A DNA stretch of 64,000 nucleotides from Orthonyx spaldingii. Its lineage: Eukaryota; Chordata; Aves; Passeriformes; Orthonychidae. The notes below the pieces were generated by a model. It ran no database searches. It was not told the DNA's origin and saw only the letters and a program-made list of their open reading frames with translations. Position 1 is the first letter of the stretch. Each line of letters opens with the position of its first letter. Shown piece after piece: positions 39,601-53,339 of this stretch. Both the position numbers and the translations under genes were made by a program. Where the stretch lies: contig VZTJ01004775.1 of assembly GCA_013397795.1 (NCBI GenBank), positions 1,140,119 to 1,204,118 on the forward strand, given 5' to 3'.

Positions 39601-42600
39601 GGGAGGCAGGAGCGCCGCAGAGCAGTGGGAGCAAAGGACCAAGACAAACAGTGGAGGGACACGAGCAAGGGGAGGAGGGCAGGTCCCTCACACACAAGCA
39701 CCACAGAGACAGCCATTTCAAACACCCTGTTAATATGCAGAGGAGCCGACAGCCAAGTGTATAGACTTTTCCTCTGACTTTCACGGATTCTAGCAATTGC
39801 TCCTTCATCCCTCTGCCCTTCTGCTTTCCCTACACCCTCTGTCCCATAACAATAGCAATCCTCCCCTTCCCTCTAGTATATCTGCAGCAACATCTCTAAG
39901 ACTATTAGGAGTACTGATCAACTAAGCCTCTCAAAGACCATGTAGCAGGTTGATGAGCATTAGTATTACTAAAATACTAATCAGAAACATGAAGCTCAAT
40001 GAGATTGGGTTTGTCCCTCTTTCAGAATCAGATTTATGCACCAAGCTGCTGCCATACAAGGGTGCTGAAATCTAGAAAACTTCACTCACCATTTTCCTGC
40101 TTCAAATATAAGGATGCTCCCTACAGGGAAGTGGATGGGAGACATCCACACAGCAAACTGGAATCAAATGAAAGAGATCTCATTTCCTTTTCTTAACTTC
40201 TTAACACAAAGCTTCTTTAGAGGAAAGATGCACTGGGGTCTCCCTGCACCATTTACTTAATGGTGTCAACTTCAAACCCTGCATCTAGCATACTCCAGAT
40301 TTTATCTCTAACACTGTTGGATTTAGATCCACAATCAGCATACCTGCAGTGGTTGGGACAGCCCATCTCCTGTTCTCCAGTGGCATCTCAATCACCAGTA
40401 TGCGAAACTTCTGCTTGAAGTGTTGGCCACACACAGCACCAGAACTAAGCGGTCCAGTTCCAACAGCATTTTCAGTTTGCTTACATTACTATAACCTATT
40501 TATCTCTGCTTGAGGGCCTTGTTTCTCTGAATTGCTTGTAAAGGGTTTTAGAAACATTGGAGAGACTGACATTGTGAAAGTCAAAATAGACTATATACCT
40601 ACATTAACAAATGAAATGGAGCCAGGATGTGCTCCTAGACTTTGAAACATAGTGGTTTACAATTCTAAACTATTAGAACTGTCTCCGATATAATTTTCTC
40701 ATTTAACTAGAAGTCTTCCAAATTATTCTGAGCACAACTTAGGGGTTAGGATATGCTCATGACCATTCCCAATGCCCAATTTTCATACAACCTTCTTGTT
40801 CTGCATGTTTATGAGCACAGATAGACCATCTTGCAATGGCCAGCCTTAGTGCCAGGAAACATTTCCAAACATGCTCAGCTGATTAGTAGAGACAACCAGG
40901 CAATCCAGCTTGGAGACAGCCAGGACAGTACTTTGTGCAGTCCCAAACTGCAAGGATAAAGGTCTTGCTGACATGTCCTAGCTCTGTCCACTCTCTCTGT
41001 CAAAGAGCTGACTTGCACAATTCTGCTTATCATGCAGCTTGGATGTGTGCACAGAACAATGGAGTCACAGCTTCTCTGTAAGCCACTGAATACTTGAGCC
41101 ATAGGTCTGCTGAGATATATCCTCCTAAACAGATAAATAGGAAAACAAGACTAATAATCCCACTCAAGCTGACAAGGATAATGGGATGCCCAAGAAGAAA
41201 ATCACAGCCTTAAGATAAGTACCAAGAGCACTTCTAGGGTCTCAAATTTTCCTAGCACTAAATGAAAATATTCTACTGCTACACTAAACTTGCAGAAAGC
41301 CTCAACTCTACATCAACCCTCACAATACCAAAAAGAATTGTTTGGTGTGTAATGTTTATGATTAAAGCTAAAGATGCTCAGAGGACATTTACTCCTCAAA
41401 GGTGAATCCATGATGCAGATATGTTGTCAGATACTGAGAGCATTCAGCATTTCACAAAGCAGCTTGCTCTTTAGGTGATATCTACATTTGCCTTGAATTA
41501 TGATTTACAGCTTTCCAGTCCATCCCTGGATCCTATTTCTCAAATTACAAACCTTATACCTCCCTAAAACCTCTGTCCTGACCCTTTGCCCCGAACCTCC
41601 AGATTGCAAAGTAACAAAGCCAAACACCTTTGCGTGGAAGTTGCAAGGGGAAGATGCAAAGGTGCCCAGGCCCAATTCCTTTTTGCAGTGGAGTGTCCCA
41701 TCTCTTGCAGTTTAATCTCAGTGCACATGAAGCTGAACTAAGATATAGTGATACAAAAGTAACACCAAGAAACACAGCAACACTGAATATTCTTAACTTT
41801 AAAGTAATTTGCAGCTTCTTTTTAGCTTAGAGCACCCTCTTTTCCATATCCCCTGCTTTCCCAATGCTTTTCTTTGAATGTTCTCATTTATTTGTTCATG
41901 CAGTCCATCATCACCTAACAAACTTCTCAACACTCAAACATTCAGGTAGGAAACTACAGTTTTAATAATTATAAAAATTGCAGTACCTTCAATGATCCAG
42001 TGCATTGTCTTCCAGTGACCTGCTGGTACAGACAATTTCAGTGCCTGACTGTGAAGTAGTCTTCTTCCTTTATTCAATATATTTGCTTTTTAGAAGCCAT
42101 TTAAAAGTCACTGTTTCTCAAGACCTGCCTAGCTCTCCCTGCTCCATGCTAAGAGACAGTAAAAACAAAGGATCCAAGTGCTTCATTGTATTGATACATA
42201 AGTCCTCATCTTCTAGCTGGAATGTACCCATACCTTGTTATTTTCACATCAGAGCCTCTTACTCTGATATTTTTCCACTTTGGGCCTTCTGAAACGTGGC
42301 AAAACTTTGAAAAGTAGATTCTAAAGAAACTCCTCAAGTGACATTTAATTGGCACAATGATGTTGCTCTTTCCCACGACTGACATCTGCTACCTTTCTCA
42401 ATGGCAGCCCAGAAGAGCTCTTCATGTAGTTTTTCTTCACTTGCTCACCACTGGTTTCTTTAAAATTTCTGATTGCCCCACACTGAAGAAAAAAGTTCTG
42501 CCTGAATTGCTTACATGCTATTCCTTCCTTTAGCTTCTATCCACTTTCATAACCTTTTGCTTTTGAATATGGAAGTATCTTAAGCACCACACTGAGTACC

Positions 42601-45600
42601 AGACTGACATTGGATTTGCAGGATCTTTTTTCTCTGGGGGATGCCTGCCTCAGTTCAGAGTGTCTGATCAAAGTCATCTTTGTAGTCCAAGGGAATTTTG
42701 CACACAGTAGTGGAAACAAACAGCTGATATAAAAGATTGAAAATATGACCGCTAATGAACTGTTTAATCTGATAGGTCAATGGCATTAGTTTTGGGTTCA
42801 ATGAGTCAGGGAAGCTCAAGGGAAGAAAGAAATACGCTCTAATATTAAGATATTTTGTTTTAATGTAATCTCTGGTCAGCAAAGAGCATGACAAGAGCAT
42901 TGACAGGGCAGTTTTTGAGACAAATGGGAAAGCAAGGGGGAAATTATCCTGCAGAGCTCTCACAAATAATTCTGTGGTCACTTCAAGGAGTTTCTAGAAT
43001 TGTGCCAACTGCGATTAGAATTAGTTTATATAGCACAGATAAACTGATTCCAGAACCTGCCTGAACTCTCCCATTTGAGTTAAGGAATACATTCAGAAGA
43101 GCAAGGGAATTTGCAAGGAATTCCTCTGACCACATTCCCCACACACAACACCTCCATTGGGCTGAGAAACAAAACAAGACAATAAAGATGTAAAAGAAAC
43201 CTAACAGTTAGATGCTACAGACAGATCATATTTATTCAGTAACAGTTTTTAATCAAAAGTATTGATTTCTAACTCAGGGATTTTTTGTGGTAAGCTTTCT
43301 GGCAGACAAAACTAGCACTTAAATTCCAGGGAAAGAAAGAAAGATATATCTATCTTTGGATGTCTTTGCATCTTTTCCCCCACTCTCTCTTTTCAAAGAA
43401 CAATACCCATCAGTTTTCTTCCTACAGCCTACTGTCCCAATCCAGTCAGTGAAAAATAGGTGTGTCATGTTTGGCTCTATTTATTTGCATTCAGTAGCAC
43501 AAGGAAACATAGCTGAGGACCAAATTCTCAGTGGCACAAAAGCTGTCACAAAGCCCTTTATCTCTGGCATTAGTGGGCTAGTGCTCCTGTGACAGTATTC
43601 TTAAATCTGATTCCTACTACATCACTCTTCCAACAGCAGGGCTGCTTTTCTGTTCATCAAAACAGGATCCAACTCTGAGTGTTTTAATACTCCAACAGAA
43701 GCTGGGACAGCTCAATTCATAAGAGTACAGGTCCAAGGGGCAGAAATGTGAGAAGGTCAGAGCCAAGTATCACAGACAGCTTTCTATGAAAATGTGGCCC
43801 CAGTTTTGTCTATTCAGGAACAGATTTCAAACCTCAGCATTCCTGGTGCTGAGCACTCCTCATGCAATTGCCTGTTTGTAGGTCAAGTCATTCAGCTGCA
43901 GAGCTGGGAAAGAAGGTTGAGTCCTCCAGATGCAACCTTTTGGCACTGATGCCTCTCCTTTCCTATTCTTTCCTACTCCGTAATGCCCCAGGAAGGGATA
44001 CTATGTTTTACAGAGCACTTAAACACAATCATGAGGAAGTATAAGCAATGAAGTGTATTTCCATGTCACAACAGACTTTATTAGCATAATTCCTAATTGT
44101 GACTGTTTAGAAGCCCCATAAGAGCAAGAAGAATTATGTTTAACAGGCAGAGTGATAAAGAGACAAGATTAGTCAATTCTCCATCCCCCTCCTCTTTCCA
44201 ATTGCCACAAAATCCTTTTTCTTTTGTCTACCAATGGGAAACAAGTACAAGGGAATGTATTCTACAGGAAAATAATGGCCATTTCTAGTGTGGCCAGGAA
44301 TCTTCTACTTGTGACCATCCCAACCTTAAGTTTCCTTGAGCGGCACCTTATATACATTATGATTATATACATTGCTGGTGGCAGCATAAAACAAAGACAA
44401 AATTTGGAACCCCACTAGAAGTCCCCCTAAAAGAAAAGGCAAGATGCAACTAAGCAGAGGGATAGGGAAGTACTACAATACATTCCAGAACTGTACACTG
44501 TGAAAAGAACCCATCATTTAGATACAACTTTGCAATTTCCACCATGTTTAGTACAAACATGGAAGACAAAGCATTTAGTGCCTTATTGTGAAGCCCCACA
44601 GATCTGAAGCACACATCAGGCAACTCTGAGCCCTTGTGGTACAAAACTGGTCAGAGGATGATCTGGGGGGTGCTGCAGAGACTGGAGCACAAAGCATTTC
44701 TTCTGTTGTGGCAGGACAGGACAGGCTTGCAATGGCGACTTGCAAAAAGTACAGTTTTGTGGGGGCTGATGGACAGAGGAAGCTCCTTTTTGCAGAATCC
44801 AATTCAATCATTATAAAGATAGTGGCCCTCACAAAAGCAGCTCCTTTTGGGTATAGTGGCCTATCTTGGATATTACTGACTTACAAAACCATGCAGGAGA
44901 CTCAGCGAAGGGAGTCTGTCTTGGTAAGAAAAGAATTTGTTACAAGGACAGTCAGGGTCCCGAGTACACCAATACACTGGGCTGGGGACTGCCCCCTCCC
45001 TCCCTGCTCTCTCCCCAGGCTGCACAGCTTCCTCTCTGGAGCCACTGGGACATGCCCTGGCTCACAAGGACCCTGCCCAGTCAGCCCAATGGCTTGCAGT
45101 CCCCAGCAAGCTGTCAGTCCCCATGGTGATCTGACACAGCAAAAAATCTTTAGATGCAACTGGTACCATCCACAGCAAATCAAGACCTGCTGTCCCAACA
45201 AACATGAAATGATGCAGCTATTGCAGCTAGCAGCTGTAAAATACCCTTCTGATACGCAAAAGTTACATTCACTATAGCCCAGGGATAGCTGAACCATTTT
45301 ACCCCTCTCCTTCTGTCCTTTAACTCCTCTAAATCTTAAAAAAATATTTGTTTTCAAGCTGACTTGTCAATTAACTTCATCCTCTCCCACAACTGTCGGC
45401 AGTTGCAGATTCAGATCAGGTCCAGAACTGTCACCACAAGACAAAGAAAAGCACTTCTCTCCATTTAAACTGCATTTTACATAACCAGGATATTACAGCA
45501 GCCAAAGGCTCTGGGGTTTAATTCAAACTTAGACTCTCAGGTGTGATTCTGTTTTGCTGCAGCTATTTTAATTTCCATTAGAGAGAAAAGAGGAACAGAA

Positions 45601-46883
45601 TCTAACATGGTTTCATATGCATTTGTTTTGATTTTTGTAGTTGGCAAAAGAGCTATATTAATAGCACAGCAGGGGTTTCACTGAAACCAAAGACCTGGAA
45701 AATAAAATATTCTCAGTATTCATTATTTCACTACTTGCAAATTCCAACAAGATGAGACTTCCACATGCTTATCATGAAAGAGAAAAAATAGGCATGGATT
45801 AAAATAGATTTAAAAACCCCACTATTTATTTACAGTACATAAAGCAAATATATTTGCAAATTATAAAAAGCATTACCCTTGGAGTCCTTGGAAATTCTGA
45901 TGTATTGGAACAAAAAATAGGCATACCCAAATTAAATGCTCAAAGAAAAACTGGGCAAGACACTTTCAATCTGATATGCAACTGCTGAAGACAGACCAAC
46001 CTGACACTGAGCAGAGCTCTGAAGGCCTGAGTCATGAATCTGAATCTCAGACATCTGAGTTTTCACAAGATGTCTGTCATGTCTCATCTTAAATCTGGCA
46101 TGATCCTGACATACAGACATGGTTAAATCACTTGATCATCTTTTTCTTAAAATTAAGAGTCTGATATTGAGCCATTTAGAAGCATTGTGAGATAAATTGC
46201 CCGTAGCATTGCAAAGCAATAATACTGCACTTAGTTTTGCCTAGTATTAAACAAAAACTCTTCAGAAAGCACAGACACACACTTGTTGAGGTCTTAATTC
46301 CAGAAAGAAGAGCAAGTGTCATGCATAGCCAGAACAATCAGATTCTTCAATATCCCTCTCCCATTCCAGTCCTTACTCTGAGTAAATGAGCCTCATCTAA
46401 GTTAATTACCAAAAAAAAATTGAGTCCTTTAAACAACTATTCAAGAAAGTATCAAAGAAATACAGAGGAAAAAGTGTTCCTCAAAAAAAAAAGAAAGACA
46501 CAAATGCCTAATAGTAAAGGGCTTCTCACATTCAGCATGACGAGTCCCTGTGGACCTTATAGACACAAATTTGGGGTGGAGGGTATGTAGGGCTTCACAG
46601 ATGATGCCTCACACAATTACGCAGAGCTAAGCACTCTCTACAGATGCACGTGTGGTGGAAGGGGTCAAGTCTCCTGCTCTGAGCACTTCCCCATGGCTGA
46701 CCCTTCACTCTGCTCCCGTAGCTGCAGCAAACATACCCACAGCTTTTGCAGGTCACCTAGTGCAAGAGAACAAGGGCCTCAATGGCCCTTCTAGGGGCTG
46801 AAATTTCTGTGTAGCTCCAGGAAAGGTCTTGTCGGGACAGTAAAAGATCGTGACTCCTCAAACAATCCCCCATGTGTGCTGAA
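39601..46883. other. Unannotated intron sequence
   Basis: No exon or confident repeat. A 213-codon plus-strand open frame at 44636-45277 is the longest open stretch; it has no recognised domain. Confidence 0.5.
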
Positions 46884-46906
46884 GGGGTGGGAAGGAATCC
46901 CACCCC
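46884..46906. other. Perfect 9-bp hairpin stem, 5-base loop
   Basis: GGGGTGGGA at 46884-46892 is the exact inverse complement of TCCCACCCC at 46898-46906, with loop aggaa. It sits 350 bp before the LTR at 47261 in a GC-richer stretch (46590-46920) with no recognised gene or element. Confidence 0.6.
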
Positions 46907-47254
46907 CGCAGTCAGTCTGCACGCCACATGTTAGTAACAACCAGCGCCCAAGCACCAAAGACAAAAGTTTTGGTAAAGGCTTGAGTCATTCAAAACTGAT
47001 CTGACACCCCCCAACTCGTTTCACACAAGTCCAAATTTTATAGAGAACCTGCTATTTAAATGTCAAATGTGGCTTTAAGTCTAGGACTGTGGGCAGAAGC
47101 CTGTGTTTAGTCTGGCACAGGGAAAGGTACATCCTCTAGTGATGCCTTGTAGCTACAGTAAGTTTAGTTCCTGTTTGAACCAAACACAGGGATAACAATG
47201 GCTAATCCTGCTACACAACCATAAATCAGTAAATATGAAGCTCAGTAACAAGCA

Positions 47255-47260
47255 CAGTTA
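47255..47260. repeat. Target site duplication, left (cagtta)
   Basis: Six bases directly before the LTR TGT terminus; matches cagttt on the right side at five of six positions. Confidence 0.65.
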
Positions 47261-47990
47261 TGTTGCGGTCACCCAGCCGGTGGGGGAGCCACCGGCTGAG
47301 TCACCCGTGGCATTTGAGGCTGCAGCTCAACCTGCCTTTTCAGTGGGGATTGCAGATTGGGTAGATGACACCTCTTGGGACAGTGAGCCCTGAGAGGTAG
47401 GCAGGTTGAGGCAGTCTCCCGCCGTGGGCTGCTGTCCAGCTAGGTACCGTCCCCTCCCCTTTCTCCTCATAGACGGTTTAGATATTCATATAGTTGGTTT
47501 AATATTCATACAAAGCTGGAAGGTTCTAAAGTTCTGTTCTTCCCATTGGCTCATTTAAATATGTCCCTCCTACGTTTGCTGCTTATTGGATACTGTCATC
47601 TCCCTTCATGTACCTCATTTGTCCTGTCCCTTGTTCCTCCCCTTCCCCCCGCCCCTTAAAACCTGGTGCAACGGTTATTTCGGGGCTCGTTTTGTGGTTC
47701 CCGTCCTTGCTGCGCGTTCCCCTGCCCCCCCCAGGGCATGGAATAAACTCTTGGATTTACACCACGGGCGAGTCCTCCTTGATCTTTTTGCTGTCTCTGC
47801 GTCGCATTCTCATCATCAGCTGCTGCTAGCCCCAGCCTGGGCTTTGGAAATATCAACCAGCCTCGGAGCTGTCGCGCGAAGGCTAAAAGCATTGCCGTGC
47901 CGCTGCACACGCGCTTGTGCCACACGAGATCCGGGCACACGAGGACACTGTCGGCCATTGACCAGCCGGGCGGTCAAGCGGCCTGTGACA
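47261..47990 (+). mobile_element. Solo LTR of an avian endogenous retrovirus (6-bp target duplication)
   Basis: The 730-bp element starts TGTTGCGG and ends CTGTGACA (TGT...ACA). It is flanked by cagtta (47255-47260) and cagttt (47991-47996), a 6-bp target duplication with one mismatch. A TATA-like ttaaaa sits at 47656-47661 and the signal AATAAA at 47742-47747, giving a normal U3-R-U5 order. The segment is clearly richer in GC and CpG than its surroundings, especially in U5 (47760-47990). Near the start is a perfect 9-bp hairpin stem (47275-47283 with 47289-47297). No internal viral genes are present. It lies antisense to the neurexin gene. The open frame running through 47586-48101 is not a viral protein that I recognise. 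Confidence 0.82.
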
Positions 47991-47996
47991 CAGTTT
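47991..47996. repeat. Target site duplication, right (cagttt)
   Basis: Six bases directly after the LTR ACA terminus; pairs with cagtta on the left. Confidence 0.65.
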
Positions 47997-48749
47997 TTCA
48001 TAGGATTATGCTATCAGCTGGCTGAGAAATCATGGTCTCAGACTTCTCCATCAGAGAACTGGTTAGTGATACAAGGCCGTTTGACTTGTAACACAAGATA
48101 AACTATGCAGTAACACTGATGATATAGGAAACTAAAGGGGAAGAAATACACTCCCAAGCATCTCCTTATATAAGGTGTCTCTTCAGAAATATTCTGCTGA
48201 GTGTAAATAAAATAAGTATTTGGGGGGGAAATGTTTAAAAATTATTGAAGACCAACTCAAAATGAACATCTAATCAACAACAATGAAAACTGGTTTTGTA
48301 CAATGGCTTCCTTTCACCTTTTGATAAAACACAGGTCTGCATTGTGGTAGGCTTTTTCATTTAACAATTAAAGATTCCACAATGAGAAGAGAAGCATTTT
48401 TTGACTTTTCAATTGTTTCTACAGAAAAACATACCTGGTTCTCTAACAGCAGGATAAATCCTGTGTATTTCTGATGAGCTGTTTACAAATCGAGGTTTAT
48501 TTGCCAAAAGAGAGTAATCAATAATTTCAAATTAACATATGTCAATAACATTACAATTAATTTGCCAGCAGAAAAATGAAGACGAAAAATGTAATGAACA
48601 AAGCATTCAGTTTCCCCATTCCCTCTGCTCCAGATGGAGTGGTGTGGCTTGAAACTAATGGAGAGATCTCCAAGATCAAGAGGGAATGGTTACCTGATGG
48701 GGTTTGTGAGCCAGACCCTTCTCCCATAGTCCCTGCCCTTCACAGAGAT

Positions 48750-48880
48750 TGCAGCTTTTGCCATGGACAAATAATTTCAGCTGTTAATTTAGTCTCTCCT
48801 TTTGTAAAATAGGCCTAATAGTACTCACTTATCTACTTCACTAGGATGCTTCAAGAATGAAAATTGATGTGTCCCTGCTG
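48750..48880 (+). mobile_element. MIR-like SINE fragment, sense
   Basis: The stretch has ctctccttttgtaaaatagg, cctaatagtactcacttatc and aggatgcttcaagaatgaaa, matching the MIR 3' part (ctgtaaaatgggg, aatagtacctacc, gggttgttgtgagga). Confidence 0.5.
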
Positions 48881-48999
48881 AAGTAATGTGATATAATTAC
48901 CTTGTTAATGTGCCCTCTCTTGGATAGAATGAAAATTGCTTAGCTGCATGTCACAGTCCCACACTGCCAGTGACTTGGGCCCTGGCCAAGCTCAGGCAA

Positions 49000-51900
49000 T
49001 TGGATGACATTCCCTCAAGTTGATTTCTCTTGTGCAGCTGAAGGGAAAGGAAAATGGCAGCCCTGAAGCCAAGGGCTGCAACAAGTACACTTTACTTGAG
49101 GAAGTGGACTCAAAGCACTAATTATGCAGAAGAGTGCTCCTTTACAGACCAGTGGGGGGAGGCAAGGACTACCTTTTCTGCCTACACTTGGGTTACAAAA
49201 AAAACCCCCAAACCTGTTGACATCTTCCATTACAGTGAACTAGATCCTTTCCTGATAGAAGCGGTGAAGCAGTCGTTCCCGCTTTTAAATCTATCTGCGA
49301 CATGCAAGTCCCTGCCTGTGCTCTGACCACTTTTCCCCTGCTGTATGATTATTCCCAGCTAAGAGCCCCTTTTCCTTCAGCTGTTCTAACTTCTGAAAAT
49401 GAGAATAATGCTAAGAAATTATGCAACACTAAGGGAGAAGGTCTAAAATGTTATTTCTTTCAGAGAAAAGTAGTCAGAAGTATCTTTATTACAGATGCAC
49501 TCTGGCAACTGCAAGTCTGTCTCTGCTATCCAGAGATGTGCATAGCCCCATCCATTCCTACAGGCAGAAGCCAGTGAGGCTTGCAGACTGGATACGTCCT
49601 TATCCCTGCATCTCCATTTGCACTGCATGGCATTACCTCACTCCCAGCCAATCCGGCCGTCTCACGCCTCAACGCTCTCCTCTCACCCAGAGCACACCCG
49701 CTGCCGGGGCCCCTGATTGCCCTGGCAAACACGGGGGAGTCCAGAAAATTAGGTATGGATAGCAGTTGGCAATTGTGGGAATGCAAATAAAAACAGCACA
49801 ACTTAATAAAGGGTAGGCAAGAGCCTGACATGAGTATCTTCTCCCTCCAAAATTTAAAGAAACAGAGAGCAGAGCAACACTTACACACTGAATAGCATAA
49901 CGTTATGTCCAGATAAATAGGTTTTCCTGATTTTACAGCCCAGTTACAATAATCAGGAATAAGTTGACCCTCCTGTCTCAGGAGAAGCATTTCAGGGGAG
50001 CGATTCCAAACAACAACACAAAAAACAGTGTTTCAGACAGGCCTCCTAATTCACTGTACAAGTGTGTACAAAGCCAAGATTGCAAGAAACGAACCCCACT
50101 CCTTTGCTCTTGGAAACAGGGGCAAAATCCAGCCTCATACATGAGAATCCTTCCTAATTAACCCTGTTTCAGAGATAGCCAAGTATTATCACTTCATGAG
50201 TCTTAGAAGGTCTGCATTTCTTACAGATGTCATTTTACCCTAATAATTTTCTGCTGAAGTTACAGTGAATATTTCTATTGTACTCCTTTAAAAAATAAAG
50301 AAACCATTATAAAATTTCATAAAGTATTCAACACACAGCTATCCCTGAGCAATGATGACTCCACACATTTGCAGTGTGCACATATTGTTTAAAGCACTGC
50401 AGACATCTAAGACTAGTTTTCCTGTTGTTTTTAAAGGTGGTCAGAAAATGCAAGCAATAATGAGGTGAAGGATGCAGGATTTTTTAGAATCACAGCTGTG
50501 CTGGGAACCAGTGGGACCCCAAAACTGAACATCTGCAAAGAACAACTTTTTGCTGAAACAAGCTCTGAAATGGCCAGAGGAAAGCTCAGCTGACAGAACT
50601 GGTATGCCCTCTGTCTGTCACAAAAACTGGTTTTTAACAAAGCCATCATATGGCACTGAGCTGCAAACAGAGTAGCATCCAGGTGCTGGCATGGTCATCT
50701 CAGCCTGCTTCTGCCTCAGTAGAAGCTGTTCTGATGAACAGCCCCTGCTGTAGAAGTAAACAAGATTTCCAAGTAGTTTCACGCAGGATTATTAATCATT
50801 GTGAAGATTTTACTCATAACCCACACTGTCTGTGTTGTGACATATGGCTGCTTTGCTGCCTCTGTGAGTAAATCTGGTACATTACAACATTCCCTGTGTG
50901 CCAAGTGTTTAGCAAACACACATGTTGGCAGCCAGAGTATTCCTGGAAAGGACATGTGTCTTGAAATGAAGCTGTGCCAACTGCTGCTCCATGTCACAAC
51001 AGAGAAAGTGCCCTAATATCCGAGTTCAGCAGTGCTGGCACAAAAAATGACTGTCATCCAAAAAGCAGAGCTGGAACAGTGCCATGAAAAACACGGTCAA
51101 ATTAACAAATATGTGGGTTTGAGTACATGTGCTTCAGAAGTACCTTCGCTCTTCTCTTAATTGATGGAAATAAGAGATTTCTATCAACAGATACCTTGGA
51201 AACATTTGGCCAGAGGTCAAAGGGAAAACAAAGCAAGTGTAACAAGGCAAACAATGTCAAGTAATTTGTATAGAAATATTGAATTGATGCCCAAAAGCCA
51301 TGAATACAGGTATCAGAGCTTCACACAGATCAGTGGCGAGTATGGCACGTGCACCTCTATTATATATAGCTACATAAATACTAATACACGCTTAAGAAGC
51401 TGATGTCTAAGACAACTTAGAAAAACCAAAGTGGTGAGAAAACAGAAAACATTTATGAAATCCAGAAAAATTAATAACCAGATATTTAGACTGCAAAATA
51501 TAGTCAGATCTTAACATGATGCATACTATAGAAACAAAATAATCCCAACTAAGTCCAAATCTCAGAATTTATGCATCTGATTTTTCTGGACTCTTTTGGT
51601 TCAAGAATCTATTTCTGAGATAATCAGTTCTTATCCTGCTTTGCAAAAGTTGATTCCAAATATTTTCTGAGTATTCTGAGAAACGTGTATATTAACAAAA
51701 TTACATCTGCTAAAGAGTTCATCATTTAAATTTATCTGTATTTCACCAATACTACACATTGTGAGCATTTGGGAAATGTTTGGAAATAACACCCACAGGC
51801 TTGGCAAGGACAATTCTCTAACACTGCTTACAAAAAAAGGAGCTCTCCCTAATAAAGAGCAGCACAGGGATTGTGGACATGGGACTATTTAAAGTTCTAC

Positions 51901-53339
51901 TCCATCAGAAGCAACAATGAAACACAAACATCAGCTAAGGCTTTGCAGTTTAATAACACCAACTATTGATATTATTAAAGAAACGGAAAGAGAAAGAAGC
52001 AGCTGTTATATTGGGTTTTTCTGCATGAGACAAAACGTGGCAGAAGTTATGTGCAGATTGTGGATAATTTTTTTGTTGAAGGGGAGAAGATACTTTCTCT
52101 CCTTACCTAAATTATGTTATTCTCTGTAGACATTTGCAGCAAGTTGTATTAAGTAGCTGATAACAAGTTAAATGCTGCAAAAAACATCTATGTGCAATTT
52201 CTGCCTGCCATTACCAAGTGACTGACAGGCACTGTTCCCTGCATTTCACCACACATAGCTGCTGCTGAGTTTTAATTCTGGCATTTATTTTGAAAAGCTG
52301 AGTGATAGCATTATCAAGAAGGAAATACTCCAGAAAAAATGAGAGAAGGGGAGTTGAAAGGATGGTAAACAGCGCTTATCCAAACCATCTTCATCTCAGG
52401 TAGGAAGTAATTTTCTCAACCTTCTCTCTCCAAAAAGGGCTATCGTGGTGTTTCTCCTTTCCAGCTGCCACAGGCAGCAAACGTCCATCTGTACTGCCCA
52501 TTTCCAAATCTGTCATGGTATCTGAGATTCTCTTTTAATTACAACCACTAAAAGTTTTCATCAGAACTTTTAACCCAGCCTATATATTTGTTCAGAACTC
52601 AGAAATCTGTACTAAGTTTGAACAGTTTGCGAGAAGCCTGTACCTGATGATTGTGGCATCCTAATGCAATTAAAAATGCATGTCAGATTGAAACATTCAT
52701 CCAAAACCCACTAGAATTTTTTCAGACAAAAAGAAGAAATTGCCTGATGGCTAAATTCACCACTAATACAAAAACCTCCTGCTGATATCATCTTTACCCT
52801 GTGCATTGTAGGATACTCCCTATGTTACCACCTAAATTGCACCCTGCCCCTCCTCCTTAAATAAAGGTCAGTAAATCTTACCCGAGAAATGCAGGTATTA
52901 ATCATTTGTGCTTTCCTAGCTTTTCCACTATATATGCAAGCTGACTTCTCCTGACATTTTGATTGCCAGAGAAAGATCCATAGTTTCAAATATTCGCCTA
53001 GACCTAGAAGAACACCTAGAGCATTAGAATTTTTATTCTAAAAAAAACACCTGTAGAGGAGTAGAAAAGGAGGAAGATACCTAATCTCACATAACAGATT
53101 ATAGGACTGAAAGTGAAATCATTTTTTCTCTGAAGGTGCCTGTCTTTCAACAGCACCTTCCAACTAGAATATTGCACGTACTTTAAAATATTTATTAATC
53201 TAGTTTCATACAATTTACACCACCTATGGGCAACTGTAGCTCAGTAAAAGTATGCACACATGAAACAAAAGGATACTGAGATACTTATTTGTGCAAAATT
53301 TTAAGCAGAAATTAGCCAGAAAAAGGCAAATCTTTTCAT
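49000..53339. other. Unannotated intron sequence
   Basis: No exon or mobile element recognised. A 154-codon minus-strand frame at 49526-49990 has no domain or splice context. Confidence 0.5.

Noticed and set aside
39122..39808. 228-codon minus-strand open frame
   Set aside because: Arises from complement of a purine tract; low-complexity composition, no domain, no splice context.
44636..45277. 213-codon plus-strand open frame
   Set aside because: No recognisable domain and no codon-level similarity; other frames are also open, as expected by chance in a GC-neutral stretch.
47801..47830. Possible SS1-like peptide GLAAADDEN on minus strand
   Set aside because: Inside the LTR U5, lacks Met-Met and splice sites; coincidental resemblance to GLAHLMM.
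47586..48101. 171-codon frame
   Set aside because: Runs through LTR U3-R-U5 and past its 3' end; LTRs are non-coding and no viral domain is visible.
49526..49990. 154-codon minus-strand frame
   Set aside because: Overlaps several other frames; no domain or exon signals.
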